64,000 nucleotides of DNA. Source: Acidobacteriota bacterium. GTDB taxonomy: Bacteria > Acidobacteriota > Blastocatellia > RBC074. The notes beneath the pieces are model-generated. The model saw only the letters and a program-made list of their open reading frames with translations. It had not been told where the DNA came from and made no database searches. Every line of letters begins with the position of its first letter. The stretch's first letter is position 1. Location: the NCBI GenBank assembly GCA_018269055.1, contig JAFDVI010000019.1:1-64000 (forward strand), in the 5' to 3' direction. A program made the position numbers and the translations under genes. Below, one piece after another: positions 1-10,393 of this stretch.

Positions 1-43
1 AAAGCGCCAACAGCGCGTGTGCAAATTTACGTGAGGTTCGCAT
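1..43 (-). CDS. Start of a leftward exported protein (cut by window edge)
   Basis: Only 14 codons lie inside the window. The minus strand shows AAGGAG followed nine bases later by ATG at 43-41 and an open frame to the edge, reading MRTSRKFAHALLAL. A basic start followed by a hydrophobic run is what the beginning of a signal peptide or membrane anchor looks like. Function cannot be judged. It is divergent from the oxidoreductase gene at 549, so 44-548 would serve both directions. Confidence 0.6.
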   Translation of the reverse strand, partial: MRTSRKFAHALLAL

Positions 44-548
44 TTAATCTATCTCCTTGAAAAAGTATTTTGACCAAAATTTCAATCAGGGAAACTTTGA
101 ATCAAGCTCCAATTGATATGGAATGAAGTTGAGCATTGCCAAGTGGTTACAATGAAAATGTCTTGCCAGCAATGCACTGCAAATAACTGCTACTACAATG
201 AAATCGAGAGAGACCCGATGTAGTGTTATTTGATGATTACGTAAAACTTTCTACCTGTCTCAAGGGGCAGATGAGAGGGATGCGTTTTACCAAAAGGGAT
301 TCAATCGAGCATTGAACCTTACAAAAAATCGATCATTGTGAGAGCGAGGTCGGTTCAATGTCACCGGACTTATAGCATGGCTGTTGAAAAAAGGCCAACT
401 GAATTTCAGCCTTTCTGCCATAGGCATTTATCAAGAAATTAGCAGCTTTACTGCTTAGGTCGAGTGTGGATAATGGCCACGCTTTTGATGAATTTCCAGG
501 TAATCTCGCGATACGATATAAAGCTCTTATTGAAAAGGAATTTGACGG
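44..548. other. Divergent intergenic region, no gene seen
   Basis: About 500 bases between the leftward gene start at 43 and the rightward gene at 549. It is AT-rich compared with the coding DNA around it. A TATAAA at 517-522 lies close to the start at 549 but has no good -35 partner, so no promoter is claimed. A leftward open frame at 333-560 has no convincing start, runs into the 549 gene and looks like chance. I see no RNA gene or repeat. Confidence 0.5.
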
Positions 549-2153
549 ATGAATCGTCAAAACGACGTTTTATTTATTGGTGGCGGACATAATGGATTAG
601 TTGCTGCGTGCTATCTGGCTCGCGCTGGTTTGAAAGTGACTGTTCTGGAAAAACGTGCTTTGGTAGGGGGGGCATGCGTAACCGAAGAGCCTTGGCCAGG
701 ATACAAAGTCTCAACGCTTTCCTATCTCTGTAGCTTACTTCAGCCAAAAATCATCGGTGATTTGGAACTGAGAAGGTACGGATATCATATTTATCCCAAA
801 GATCCTTCGTTTTTTACGGCATTCCCGGACGGGAGACACATCTTCTTCTGGCAGGATATGCACAGGACTGTGTCGGAAATTGCCAAATTTTCGCCACGGG
901 ATGCAGAGCATTACCCGCAATATGAACTAGAGTTGGTGAAACTGGCGGAATGGGTCGAATCTGTTTTGCTGGAAACTCCGCCGAATGTCATCCGGCGAAA
1001 ATTGTCAGACCTGATTGGGCTGGGCAAGTTTGGGTTGCGTGGGTTGAAGCTGGGAGATGAAGGATTGGTGCGAATGATCAAAATCATGACCCAAAGCGTA
1101 CGCGATTTTTTGGATGAGCGGTTTGAGTCTGATGAAATCAAAACGACTTTGGCGACAGATGGTGTCATCGGAACAAATGGCGGCCCTGCGACGCCCGGAA
1201 CGGCCTATATTTTGCTGCACCACGTGATGGGAGGCGCGGCGGGGCCTCGTGGGTTGTGGGGGTTCATTCGCGGCGGGATGGGCGCAATCAGTCAAGCGCT
1301 GGCAGCTTCGGCCGAAGCCAGCGGCGTGACGATTGTGACGCAAGCCGATGTGGATCGCGTATTGGTCAAAGACGGACAAGCCTATGGCGTCGTGTTGAAA
1401 AACGGCGACGACATCCGAGCCAATATGGTGGTTTCAAACGCCGATCCAAAACGCACGTTCTTGAAGCTGGTGGAGGAGCAACACTTGGAGCCAGAATTCC
1501 GCCGCGCGATTGAAAATTTTCGTGTCGAAGGGTGTTCGGTCAAAATCAATCTGGCGTTGGACGGGTTGCCGAACTTCACTGCGTTCCCAAACACATCAGA
1601 CCGCGAACCCGGATTGCCGCATAGAACGACGATGCATGTCTGTCCTTCGATGGATTACGTTGACCGTGCCTGGGAAGACGCCAAACAAGGCAGGGCGTCT
1701 CAGAACCCAATGTTGGAATGCACGATCCCGACGGCGTATGACGATTCCATAGCGCCTGCGGGGAAACATATTATGTGTATCTTCGCTCAGTACGCACCTT
1801 ACACATTGAAAGATGGGTTTTGGGACCAGGCGACGAAAGACGAATTTGCGGATCGCTGCATTAACGCCCTTGCTGATTATGCTCCGAACATCAAAGACAT
1901 CATTTTGCACCGCCAAGTCATTTCGCCTTTTGACATGGAAATTGAATATGGGCTGACGGGAGGCAATATCTTCCATGGGGAAATGGACCTGGATCAATTG
2001 TTCTTTATGCGCCCGGTGGCGGGATGGGCGGATTATCGAACGCCGATACGGAATCTTTATTTGTGCGGTTCGGGAACGCATCCTGGAGGCGGTGTGATGG
2101 GAGCGCCGGGCTTTAATGCTGCGCGCGAAATCCTGAAAGACTTGAAACGTTGA
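549..2153 (+). CDS. CrtI/PYROXD2-like FAD-dependent oxidoreductase
   Basis: A 534-residue protein of the phytoene desaturase-like family (COG1233 type). Residues 8-16 hold the Rossmann FAD motif LFIGGGHNG, followed by a helix and the acidic end of the second strand (VTVLEK). The C-terminal FAD motif GSGTHPGGGVMGAPG starts near residue 507. Members desaturate or isomerise carotenoids, or act on other lipophilic substrates; the full-length PYROXD2-like type has no agreed substrate. No other carotenoid gene (crtB, crtE, crtY) lies nearby, so a carotenoid role is not supported here. The start is ATG with an AAGGA-like sequence just upstream. The next two membrane-protein genes follow closely on the same strand and may share its transcript. 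Confidence 0.85.
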   Translation: MNRQNDVLFIGGGHNGLVAACYLARAGLKVTVLEKRALVGGACVTEEPWPGYKVSTLSYLCSLLQPKIIGDLELRRYGYHIYPKDPSFFTAFPDGRHIFFWQDMHRTVSEIAKFSPRDAEHYPQYELELVKLAEWVESVLLETPPNVIRRKLSDLIGLGKFGLRGLKLGDEGLVRMIKIMTQSVRDFLDERFESDEIKTTLATDGVIGTNGGPATPGTAYILLHHVMGGAAGPRGLWGFIRGGMGAISQALAASAEASGVTIVTQADVDRVLVKDGQAYGVVLKNGDDIRANMVVSNADPKRTFLKLVEEQHLEPEFRRAIENFRVEGCSVKINLALDGLPNFTAFPNTSDREPGLPHRTTMHVCPSMDYVDRAWEDAKQGRASQNPMLECTIPTAYDDSIAPAGKHIMCIFAQYAPYTLKDGFWDQATKDEFADRCINALADYAPNIKDIILHRQVISPFDMEIEYGLTGGNIFHGEMDLDQLFFMRPVAGWADYRTPIRNLYLCGSGTHPGGGVMGAPGFNAAREILKDLKR

Positions 2154-2170
2154 AGATACCCGCTTGAACA

Positions 2171-2500
2171 ATGAAAACGATCATTCTGTTGACGATCTCG
2201 AACATTTTCATGACCTTTGCCTGGTACGGGCATTTGAAATTCAAAGGGACGGTTTTGTGGAAAGCGATTCTCATCAGTTGGCTGATCGCTTCTGTTGAGT
2301 ATTGCTTCCAGGTTCCCGCCAATCGAATTGGGCATGAACACTTTTCAGCGGCCCAATTGAAGATGATTCAGGAAGTCATCACGTTGGTGGTGTTCTGTGT
2401 CTTTTCAGTTCTGTATTTGAAAGAACGGCTGAAGTGGAATTATCTGGTTGGATTTGCGCTGATTCTGGCAGCAGTCTTTTTCGTGTTCAAAGAATGGTGA
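2171..2500 (+). CDS. DUF486 (DMT-like) small membrane protein
   Basis: A 109-residue protein made almost entirely of four hydrophobic segments with short loops. The pattern (TISNIFMTFAWYGHLKF at the start, NRIGHEH in the middle, FALILAAVFFVFKEW at the end) matches the DUF486 family, a compact relative of drug/metabolite transporters. Substrate and direction of transport are unknown for the family. It begins 17 bases after the oxidoreductase stop, has only a weak ribosome-binding site, and is followed by the DUF350 gene after 16 bases. Operon membership is inferred from this spacing. Confidence 0.85.
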   Translation: MKTIILLTISNIFMTFAWYGHLKFKGTVLWKAILISWLIASVEYCFQVPANRIGHEHFSAAQLKMIQEVITLVVFCVFSVLYLKERLKWNYLVGFALILAAVFFVFKEW

Positions 2501-2516
2501 TTCACAAGGAGAAACT

Positions 2517-3362
2517 ATGGACGCAACGACCATTATTTTTGTCATTCTGGCAATGATTGTTTTGCTGGTGATTTCTCGGTTGGTTTACCAATTGGTTCTG
2601 GGCCAATCGGTGACTGATACGTTGATTCATCACGACAACAAAGCCGCGGCGGTTTCCTTGGCCGGTTTTCTGCTTGGAGTAATCAACGTCGTTATTCCAA
2701 TTTTAAGCGGGCCAAGTCACTCCTTCTGGGCGGATGTCAAAGGCGTCCTGGCTTATGGCGTTGGAGGCATCGTCGCGATGGCCATTGCCAGCCTGATTTT
2801 TGAGCAATATAGCCGCGCGACAGGGGTGCCGCTCAGGGAGCAAATTGCTGCGGGAAATTTGGCGGCTGGCATTGTGGATGGCGCGATTCATTTTGCTTCC
2901 AGCCAGGTTGTGACCGGAGCGCTGACAGGCGATGGCGGCTCGATTTTGCCGACAATTATTTTCTGGCTTGCCGGAGTCGCAGCGATGATTGTCTTGACGC
3001 ACATCTTCAGAATGCTCACCGCTTATGATGACGCGGATTTGATCAAAAACGGCAACGTGGCGGCTGCCCTGGGTGGCGCAGGGTTAGTGGTGGCAATTGG
3101 GATGATGGTCGGATTTGCAGTCTCCGGCAGCTTTACCGGCTACGGCCAGGGCTTTCGGGATTTCGGGTTGATGTTGCTGGTTGTGCTGGTCCTTTACCCC
3201 GTGCGACAAATCATTGTCCAGATGTTGTTGCTCGGCGCGGGATTCAGTTTTCGCGGCGGCCGACTGGATCAGGAAATTGCCCAAGATCAAAATGTTGGCG
3301 CCGGGTTGTTGGAAGCCATTGGGTATCTGGCGACGGCCTTGGTTGTTACCCGGCTGTTCTAA
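2517..3362 (+). CDS. Tandem DUF350 inner-membrane protein
   Basis: A 281-residue integral membrane protein with about eight hydrophobic segments. It reads as two similar halves of roughly 140 residues, each with a loop of the form H-D/N-x-A-A-A (HHDNKAAAVSLAG near residue 39; KNGNVAAALGGAG near 180). This is typical of DUF350 (YjfL-like) proteins, which usually carry two copies. Biochemical function is not established. AAGGAG lies six bases before the ATG. It probably ends the small operon that begins at 549; the next gene starts 75 bases later. Confidence 0.85.
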   Translation: MDATTIIFVILAMIVLLVISRLVYQLVLGQSVTDTLIHHDNKAAAVSLAGFLLGVINVVIPILSGPSHSFWADVKGVLAYGVGGIVAMAIASLIFEQYSRATGVPLREQIAAGNLAAGIVDGAIHFASSQVVTGALTGDGGSILPTIIFWLAGVAAMIVLTHIFRMLTAYDDADLIKNGNVAAALGGAGLVVAIGMMVGFAVSGSFTGYGQGFRDFGLMLLVVLVLYPVRQIIVQMLLLGAGFSFRGGRLDQEIAQDQNVGAGLLEAIGYLATALVVTRLF

Positions 3363-3437
3363 TTTTACGCAACTCGAAAACTTTGTCGCTCCGGCTTAGA
3401 ATCCCAGTTGCTGACTAACCCATTACCTTGACGAAGC

Positions 3438-4616
<1,179 letters not shown>

Positions 4617-4621
4617 TTCGA

Positions 4622-5344
4622 ATGCAGGACAGGGACACAGTCAAAAAGCTGGTGATTGAAGCCTTGCAGCAACAGGTCGTTGGTTCGCCTGTCGCTGCGC
4701 AGCCGGATTCATCAGAAATCGTGGATGAATCGGCCAAGGACGTCATCACGGAAGCGGATGTCGCCAAGCTTGCAGTTGGCGCGAAATTGCTGATTCGTGA
4801 AGGCGCAATTCTGACCCCGGCGGCAAAAGATTTGATTGCGGAACGATGCCTGGAGCTTCGCTATCGTTCCAGGCGTTTTGCTTCCGGGCAACAGCGTGTG
4901 ATTGCGCTCGGCGCTGACCACGGCGGTTTTCCGGCCAAAGAGCGATTGAAAACCCTGCTGGATCAATTGGGATACAAGCATCGCGACTTCGGAACGTTTT
5001 CCGAAGATGCGGTGGATTATCCCGACTTTGCGCACGCCGTTGCGCGCGCCGTCGCCGATCACAATTGCGATCTTGGAATCATCATTGACGGCGCGGGCAT
5101 CGGTTCGTGCATGACTGCAAACAAGGTTCCGGGCGTGCGAGCGGCAATGTGTTACGACGCGGCGACGGCTCGAAACAGTCGCGAACATAACTATGCCAAC
5201 GTGCTGACTTTGGGCGGAAAAATGCTTTCCGCCGATCAAATCAGCGAAATCGTTAAAACCTGGCTGGTCACCGCTGAAGGCGAAGCGCGCCACGGCAAAC
5301 GCGTGGCAAAGATCATGGCTGTCGAAAAACAATACTTGCGTTAA
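4622..5344 (+). CDS. rpiB: RpiB-like sugar isomerase with N-terminal extension
   Basis: 240 residues, against about 150 for ordinary ribose-5-phosphate isomerase B. Residues 93-240 form the RpiB/LacAB domain: ALGADHGG (95-102), KVPGVRAA (168-175) and SREHNYANVL (186-195). The first 90 residues are extra. Around 43-82 they read TEADVAKLA and GAILTPAAKDLIAERCLEL, which resembles a segment seen in some cobalamin-adenosyltransferase and microcompartment-linked proteins. That resemblance is an impression, not a search result. Where E. coli RpiB has the catalytic Cys in CGTGIG, this protein has Asp156 in DGAGIG. The fold is secure; the exact substrate is not. It probably forms an operon with the aminotransferase before it. 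Confidence 0.8.
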   Translation: MQDRDTVKKLVIEALQQQVVGSPVAAQPDSSEIVDESAKDVITEADVAKLAVGAKLLIREGAILTPAAKDLIAERCLELRYRSRRFASGQQRVIALGADHGGFPAKERLKTLLDQLGYKHRDFGTFSEDAVDYPDFAHAVARAVADHNCDLGIIIDGAGIGSCMTANKVPGVRAAMCYDAATARNSREHNYANVLTLGGKMLSADQISEIVKTWLVTAEGEARHGKRVAKIMAVEKQYLR

Positions 5345-5448
5345 AGCTGCCCCAAAAAACGTCGGTAATCCATTACTGACGAATCGGATCGTTCTCAACC
5401 GACTCGGCCTAAGGCAGAGAATCAATCAACAAACGAGGTAATACCGTA

Positions 5449-8070
5449 ATGGCGAACAAAGTTTCTTTGGCGAAGGGATTTTTGAAATTGGCGGCGCCAG
5501 TGTCTGTGCTGTTGGCAATCGTGTTGGCGTGGCAATCCTATTCGATGGGATCGGCTGCGCCTGCGCAAGCGCGAGAAGTTCGTGTTGTCAGTACCAGCGG
5601 AGTTATCGGACAAAACGTCAGTTTTTCTGTCGAATTGGTGGCACAAGGAAATGAAAACGCGTTGGGGTTTAGCTTAAATTTCAATCCGGCGATATTTAGT
5701 AATCCATCTGTAGCTCCTGGCTCGGGAGCTTCGGGCGCTTCGATCAACGTCAATACGCTGCAAGCAGCAAGCGGACGGCTCGGAATTGCGCTGGCCATGT
5801 CAACCGGACAAACCTTTTCCGCTGGAACTCGCCAACTCGCTGTGGTGACGCTCACGATTGCCGGGAATGCGCCGGCGGGAACGTCACCAATTACTTTTGG
5901 CGACCAGCCCATCGCGCGCGAAGTGTCTGACGCCAATGCCAACGTGCTGACGACTTTGTTCACGCAGGGAACCGTCACCATCCAGCAGCCAAATCCGGTT
6001 CCTGCCATCACCAGTTTGAGTCCCAATTCTGCTTTGGCAGGTAGCGCTGCATTTATGCTCACTGTCAATGGCACAGGCTTCATAGGCGCTTCGACAGTTT
6101 GGTGGAATGGCAGCCAACGAACGACACAGTTTGTCAGCGCCACACAATTGACGGCTTCGATTCCGGCGACGGACATTGCGACGGCTGGAACCGTCAGCGT
6201 AGTGGTCAACAACCCAGCGCCCGGCGGAGGTTCGTCACCAGCAGCGACATTCACGATCAACAACCCTTCTCCAGCGATTACAAACTTGAGTCCGAATTCG
6301 GCTTTGGCAGGCGGCGGAGCATTCACGCTAACCATCAACGGAACCGGGTTCGTCAATGCTTCCAGCGTCTGGTGGAACGGCAGTCCGCGCACGACGACGT
6401 TTGTCAGCGCCGCGCAATTGACGGCCTCCATTCCCGCCAGTGACATTGCATCGGCGGGAACCGCCAGCGTTGTCGTTCAAAATCCTTCGCCCGGCGGCGG
6501 TTCATCATCCGCCGCAACATTTTCGATCAACAATCCATCGCCGACGATCACAAGCTTAAGCCCTAACTCAACGCTGGCAGGCGGCACGGCATTCACGCTG
6601 ACTGTCAACGGCACGGGCTTCGTTGGCGCTTCGACCGTTTGGTGGAATGGCAGCCAACGAACAGCACAGTTCGTCAGCACTACGCAATTGACGGCTTCGA
6701 TTCCGGCAACGGATATCGCGACGGCTGGAACGGCCGGCGTCGTGGTCAATAACCCCGCACCCGGCGGAGGGTCTTCGCCAGCGGCGACATTCACGATCGA
6801 CAATCCTGCTCCGGCAATTACCAGTTTGAGTCCGAATTCGGCGACGGCGGGCGGGGCGGCATTCACGTTGACGATCAACGGAACAGGGTTCATCAATGCT
6901 TCCAGTGTTTGGTGGAACGGCAGCCAACGAACGACGCAATTTGTGAGCGCCACGCAATTGACGGCTTCCATTCCCGCCAGCGACATTGCATCGGCAGGAA
7001 CCGCCAGCGTCGTTGTTCAAAATCCGTCACCGGGCGGAGGCTCATCGCCCGCAGCAACGTTTACAATCAGCCCAGTTAATGCACCTCTGCCAACGACAAC
7101 TTCGATCAGTCCGAACATCGCAATTGCCGGAGGCGCGGCGTTCACCTTGACCGTCAACGGAACGAATTTCGCAGCTAACTCGACGGTGAATTGGAACAGC
7201 AGTCCGCGATCGACGCAGTTTGTCAGTGCCACGCAATTAACGGCGGCGATTTTGGCTGCGGACATCGCAACGGCAGGAACGGCTGCAGTGACGGTTGTCA
7301 CGCCCGCGCCCGGCGGAGGAACTTCCAACCCGCAGACTTTCACCATTGCCAGTCCTGTGGCAAGCGTTTCCGCCGCAAGCTTTTTGGGCGCGGAACTCGC
7401 GCCGGAATCCATCGTGGCTGCGTTCGGCGTGAATTTGGCGACTTCCATCGCGATCGCGGATGCCACGCCTTTGCCGACGACTTTGGCTGGCAGCAAAGTC
7501 ATGGTCAAAGACAGCCTGGGCGTTGAGCGGCTGTCCCCGCTGTTTTTCGTTGCTCCGGGGCAGGTCAATTACCAGATGCCGCCGGGTACAGCCACAGGCA
7601 CCGCAACCGTGACTATCGTCAGCGGAGATAACAAGATTTCCATCGGCTCACAGCAAATTGCCTCGGTCGCTCCGGGACTGTTTACCGCCAACGTCAGCGG
7701 CGAAGGCGTTCCGGCGGCCAACGTCTTCCGGTTGAAGGCCAATGGCGACCAAAGCACTGAGGTGCTTTCCACATTCGATTCAGGATCAGGCCGATTTGTC
7801 CCAATCCCAATTGATCTTGGCCCGGCAGGCGAACAGGCATTCGGAATCTTTTACGGCACCGGCGTCCGCAATGCGACTTTGTCGGATGTGTCGGCCAAAA
7901 TCGGTGGCGTGAGTTGCGAAGTTCTCTATGCCGGAGTGACGCCAGGCTTTGTGGGACTGGATCAATTCAATGTTCGTTTGGAGCGCGCCTTGATCGGGCG
8001 AGGCGATGTGGATGTCGTCATCACCGTCAATGGTAAGGTCGCCAACACCGTTCGGATCAACATCAAATGA
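5449..8070 (+). CDS. Secreted cohesin-like / IPT-TIG repeat protein with Solibacter-type C-terminus
   Basis: An 873-residue exported protein. Residues 1-45 are a long signal peptide or anchor. About 45-180 resemble a cohesin-like beta-sandwich ([19 protein letters not shown]). Five IPT/TIG-type repeats follow, beginning near residues 182, 272, 362, 452 and 545. Each opens like [15 protein letters not shown] and contains a segment like [20 protein letters not shown]. Residues 636-873 match the pattern of TIGR03437 ([23 protein letters not shown]). The role is probably at the cell surface or outside the cell, as an adhesin or matrix protein; this is inferred from architecture. No catalytic motif is seen. 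A GAGG ribosome-binding site precedes the ATG. Confidence 0.85.
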   Translation: MANKVSLAKGFLKLAAPVSVLLAIVLAWQSYSMGSAAPAQAREVRVVSTSGVIGQNVSFSVELVAQGNENALGFSLNFNPAIFSNPSVAPGSGASGASINVNTLQAASGRLGIALAMSTGQTFSAGTRQLAVVTLTIAGNAPAGTSPITFGDQPIAREVSDANANVLTTLFTQGTVTIQQPNPVPAITSLSPNSALAGSAAFMLTVNGTGFIGASTVWWNGSQRTTQFVSATQLTASIPATDIATAGTVSVVVNNPAPGGGSSPAATFTINNPSPAITNLSPNSALAGGGAFTLTINGTGFVNASSVWWNGSPRTTTFVSAAQLTASIPASDIASAGTASVVVQNPSPGGGSSSAATFSINNPSPTITSLSPNSTLAGGTAFTLTVNGTGFVGASTVWWNGSQRTAQFVSTTQLTASIPATDIATAGTAGVVVNNPAPGGGSSPAATFTIDNPAPAITSLSPNSATAGGAAFTLTINGTGFINASSVWWNGSQRTTQFVSATQLTASIPASDIASAGTASVVVQNPSPGGGSSPAATFTISPVNAPLPTTTSISPNIAIAGGAAFTLTVNGTNFAANSTVNWNSSPRSTQFVSATQLTAAILAADIATAGTAAVTVVTPAPGGGTSNPQTFTIASPVASVSAASFLGAELAPESIVAAFGVNLATSIAIADATPLPTTLAGSKVMVKDSLGVERLSPLFFVAPGQVNYQMPPGTATGTATVTIVSGDNKISIGSQQIASVAPGLFTANVSGEGVPAANVFRLKANGDQSTEVLSTFDSGSGRFVPIPIDLGPAGEQAFGIFYGTGVRNATLSDVSAKIGGVSCEVLYAGVTPGFVGLDQFNVRLERALIGRGDVDVVITVNGKVANTVRINIK
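5992..7350 (+). repeat. Five tandem ~270-bp repeats inside the surface protein gene
   Basis: Repeat units begin at about 5992, 6262, 6532, 6802 and 7075. The first four are exactly 270 bases apart and very similar at DNA level, including a shared stretch coding for VWWNGS. The fifth is more divergent and offset by a few bases. Repeats 1 and 3, and 2 and 4, look more alike than neighbours do (GASTVWW versus NASSVWW), which suggests duplication of a two-repeat block. Confidence 0.85.
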
Positions 8071-8092
8071 ATCAATAACATAACTAAATATC

Positions 8093-8130
8093 AAAAGGCG
8101 GAGCGAGTTGGAAAACTCGCTCCGCCTTTT
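8093..8130. terminator. Strong intrinsic terminator
   Basis: A perfect 13-bp stem (8097-8109 with 8114-8126) around a GGAA loop, flanked by AAAA and TTTT so that it can act in both directions. It lies 23 bases after the stop of the surface protein gene and should end that transcript. Confidence 0.9.
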
Positions 8131-8248
8131 GGTTTTACATTTTATGCTGCTCTCATTTCCAGATGAGTCGCAGGCTTTTTCAAGAAAAGCCATTTTCCAT
8201 GAGGGAATCTGTTGGCGGATTACGGTTGTATTAGTGAACGAAAGAAAA

Positions 8249-8356
8249 ACAGGCGCTTTTGGGAAGGGCGCAAGGCGAGGGAAGGCAGCTACCACGTCCT
8301 TGCGAGAAGTCTCTCGACAGCGACGCTCGCCAAGGTATTTGGACGAAAGCGCCTGT
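8249..8356. repeat. Nested imperfect palindrome (~108 bp)
   Basis: The outer arm ACAGGCGCTTT (8249-8259) is repeated in inverted form at 8346-8356. Inside are GGCGAG (8274-8279) with CTCGCC (8326-8331) and a central CGAGA/TCTCG hairpin (8303-8316). A run of T follows the outer arm at about 8361-8366. It could be a degenerate palindromic mobile element, a processed hairpin, or an RNA structure. No protein is implied. Confidence 0.45.
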
Positions 8357-8417
8357 CTGTCTTTTTCCATTCGATTTTATACCTGGCTTTTTGACGGGTT
8401 CTCCATTTACCCCACGG

Positions 8418-8493
8418 TTTCCGGCAACAGCCGAACCAGAACTTATTGATAAGGGATAGGTTTTGGATTGACCGCGCTGGCTGCTGCCGGAAA
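8418..8493. repeat. Inverted repeat with 46-bp spacer
   Basis: 15-base arms at 8418-8432 (TTTCCGGCAACAGCC) and 8479-8493, complementary except for one position. It lies downstream of the leftward transporter gene (stop at 8617) and may help end that transcript, but there is no T-run on the minus side. Confidence 0.5.
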
Positions 8494-8616
8494 CTTATTC
8501 CCCCAATTTCGTCCCAGCCAATGGACTGAGGAATCGGCCATCTACATCGCGCATCAACGACCGACAATTCCGCCAACGCATGTGGGGGGCCTCAGCCTGT
8601 TTACTTGCCGGGATTC

Positions 8617-10137
8617 TTACCACCATCCCAGGATTTTCCACCAACCCATCCCGACCACCGTCCAGATCAGAATGTTCGGAACGGTCGCGATTAACCCAAG
8701 CTGCCACCATTTCTGCTGGCTGACATACCCGGTTCCGAAAAAGATTGGCCCTGGCGTCGTCCCGTAATGCGTCAACCCGGCCGACAGGTTTGAAAAGTAC
8801 GCCAGCACGACGACTGACAAAATCGGAGGCGCTCCGGCGGCAAGGACCACGATCAGGAACGGCAGGTACATTGCCAGAGCATGCGCCGTAATACTGGCAA
8901 ACGCGTAATGCGCATAAAAATAAATCAGCACCAGCACCGCCAATGCCGCCCACCACTTCCAACCTGTGGTTATGCCAGCGGCGAAATCGGCAAACTTTTT
9001 GGTGATTCCGGTTTCACCCAACGCTTCGGCCATGCGCACCATGCCGCCGTACCAGATAAACACGTCCCAGGCAGCCGTTTCATTCATCAAATCTTTCCAG
9101 TCCAGCACGCTGAAAATCAACAGCACGCAGATACCGATTAATGCGACTACCGAATAATCTATTGAATGCCAGCGGCCGCTGGTTGCCCATAGTATGCCGA
9201 CCAAACCAAAAACCGCCAACATCATCTTCTCGTGGAATGAGGGTGGCCCCATTTTATCGAGTTCACGATTGGCAAAGTCTTTTGCTTTGGGGGTGTGCGT
9301 AATCTCTGGCGTGAAAATTCGATACAGCAATACGCCAGTAACAATGATTCCAATGATGCCGGGCACAATCCCGCCCAACATCCAGGTCGTGTAATTCAGA
9401 TCGAATCCGGTTTGCTGTTTGGCCAGCCGCTGAATCACCAGATTGCCTGCCTGACCCGTCAGGAACGTGGCGCAGATAATGACTTCGCATTGGTAAACAA
9501 AGGTCATCAAAAATGCGCCAAGCTTTTTAGCCGTCGGCCCAGGCCTGGAATCGTATTCTTCGGCGAGGCTTTTGGTGATGGGAAAGGTGATGCCTCCGCA
9601 GCGGGCGCCGTTTGAGGGAATCACCGTCGCCAGCAGAAAATCCGTTCCCACCAGCGCATACCCCAAGCCAATCGAGCGTTTGCCAAACTGGCGAATGAAC
9701 AGCAAGGCGATTCGCCGACCCAATCCGGTTTTGATCATTCCGCGCGAAATGAAAAACGCCGCCAGAACCAGCCAAACGACCGGATCGGCATACCCCGCCA
9801 ATGCAGATTTCAATCGCATTGCTTCGAGCGTTTTCGGATCGGTGGTTGTTTTGGCCAGTGCCTCGCTGACCGGCATGGCTTTGGAGAGCATCAGCGCCGC
9901 AATGCCAATCAAAACCATCGCGCCGCCCGGAACCGGACGCACGATGGAACCGACGATTGTAGCGGCAAAAATTGCCAGCAATCGCCACGATTGTTGTGTG
10001 ATGCCTTCCGGCGTGGGAGCCAGATAAATCGCGACTCCGGCGAGAATCGTGATTGCCCAGCGGAGCGCGAGGCTACGAATTTCCGCCTGACGATTGACTG
10101 CAGGGGCATCAGCCCCGGCCAGAGAGTTTTTCTCCAT
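8617..10137 (-). CDS. DASS/SLC13-family anion symporter (CitT/YflS type)
   Basis: A 506-residue polytopic membrane protein with a dozen or so hydrophobic segments. The segment PSNGARCGGITFPI is the first Asn-containing signature of CitT/YflS-type members of the divalent anion:sodium symporter family. APPILSVVVLAYFSNLSAGLTHYGT near residue 460 is the second, symmetry-related one. Family members move dicarboxylates, tricarboxylates or sulfate, either with sodium or by exchange with another dicarboxylate. The substrate cannot be read from sequence; a dicarboxylate is the best guess. The gene stands alone, with no clear Shine-Dalgarno before its ATG. Confidence 0.87.
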   Translation of the reverse strand: MEKNSLAGADAPAVNRQAEIRSLALRWAITILAGVAIYLAPTPEGITQQSWRLLAIFAATIVGSIVRPVPGGAMVLIGIAALMLSKAMPVSEALAKTTTDPKTLEAMRLKSALAGYADPVVWLVLAAFFISRGMIKTGLGRRIALLFIRQFGKRSIGLGYALVGTDFLLATVIPSNGARCGGITFPITKSLAEEYDSRPGPTAKKLGAFLMTFVYQCEVIICATFLTGQAGNLVIQRLAKQQTGFDLNYTTWMLGGIVPGIIGIIVTGVLLYRIFTPEITHTPKAKDFANRELDKMGPPSFHEKMMLAVFGLVGILWATSGRWHSIDYSVVALIGICVLLIFSVLDWKDLMNETAAWDVFIWYGGMVRMAEALGETGITKKFADFAAGITTGWKWWAALAVLVLIYFYAHYAFASITAHALAMYLPFLIVVLAAGAPPILSVVVLAYFSNLSAGLTHYGTTPGPIFFGTGYVSQQKWWQLGLIATVPNILIWTVVGMGWWKILGWW

Positions 10138-10393
10138 TTGCGTGATCTGCCTTAGTGATGGAATTTGAATTGTCTGTAGTGTTAGAAGTTCAATGCGGCG
10201 GGGATACTAGCATCGCCCTCGAAGTGGCTCAAGATTTCACAGAACCGGGCGATTCGGGCCAGATTCAATGAAGGTGATTTAACATAAGTTTTGTCAACCG
10301 GAAGCGCGCCGGAGACGTCAAACGCCGCGCTGTTGGTCTATAATTTGTTCGCCACGACAGTTTTCAACCTTGCAGGCATCAAAGGGGGAAGAG

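Larger units (their letters stand above)
8131..8616. other. Hairpin-rich non-coding region
   Basis: Between the terminator at 8093 and the stop of the leftward transporter at 8617 I find no convincing gene; short open frames overlap each other and have no family features. Two inverted repeats stand out. One pairs 8249-8259 with 8346-8356, with smaller stems nested inside (8274-8279 with 8326-8331; 8303-8307 with 8312-8316). The other pairs 8418-8432 with 8479-8493 with one mismatch. Confidence 0.5.

Noticed and set aside
333-560. Leftward 75-residue open frame
   Set aside because: Overlaps the well-supported gene at 549, has no ribosome-binding site or family features, and looks like chance.
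5538-7568. Long leftward open frames opposite the surface protein gene
   Set aside because: They are caused by the repeated, Ala/Thr/Ser-rich coding DNA on the other strand; their products show the same repeat pattern and no independent start sites.
8108-8576. Several short open frames on both strands after the 8093 terminator
   Set aside because: They overlap each other and the hairpins, none has a recognisable domain, and their starts lack ribosome-binding sites.
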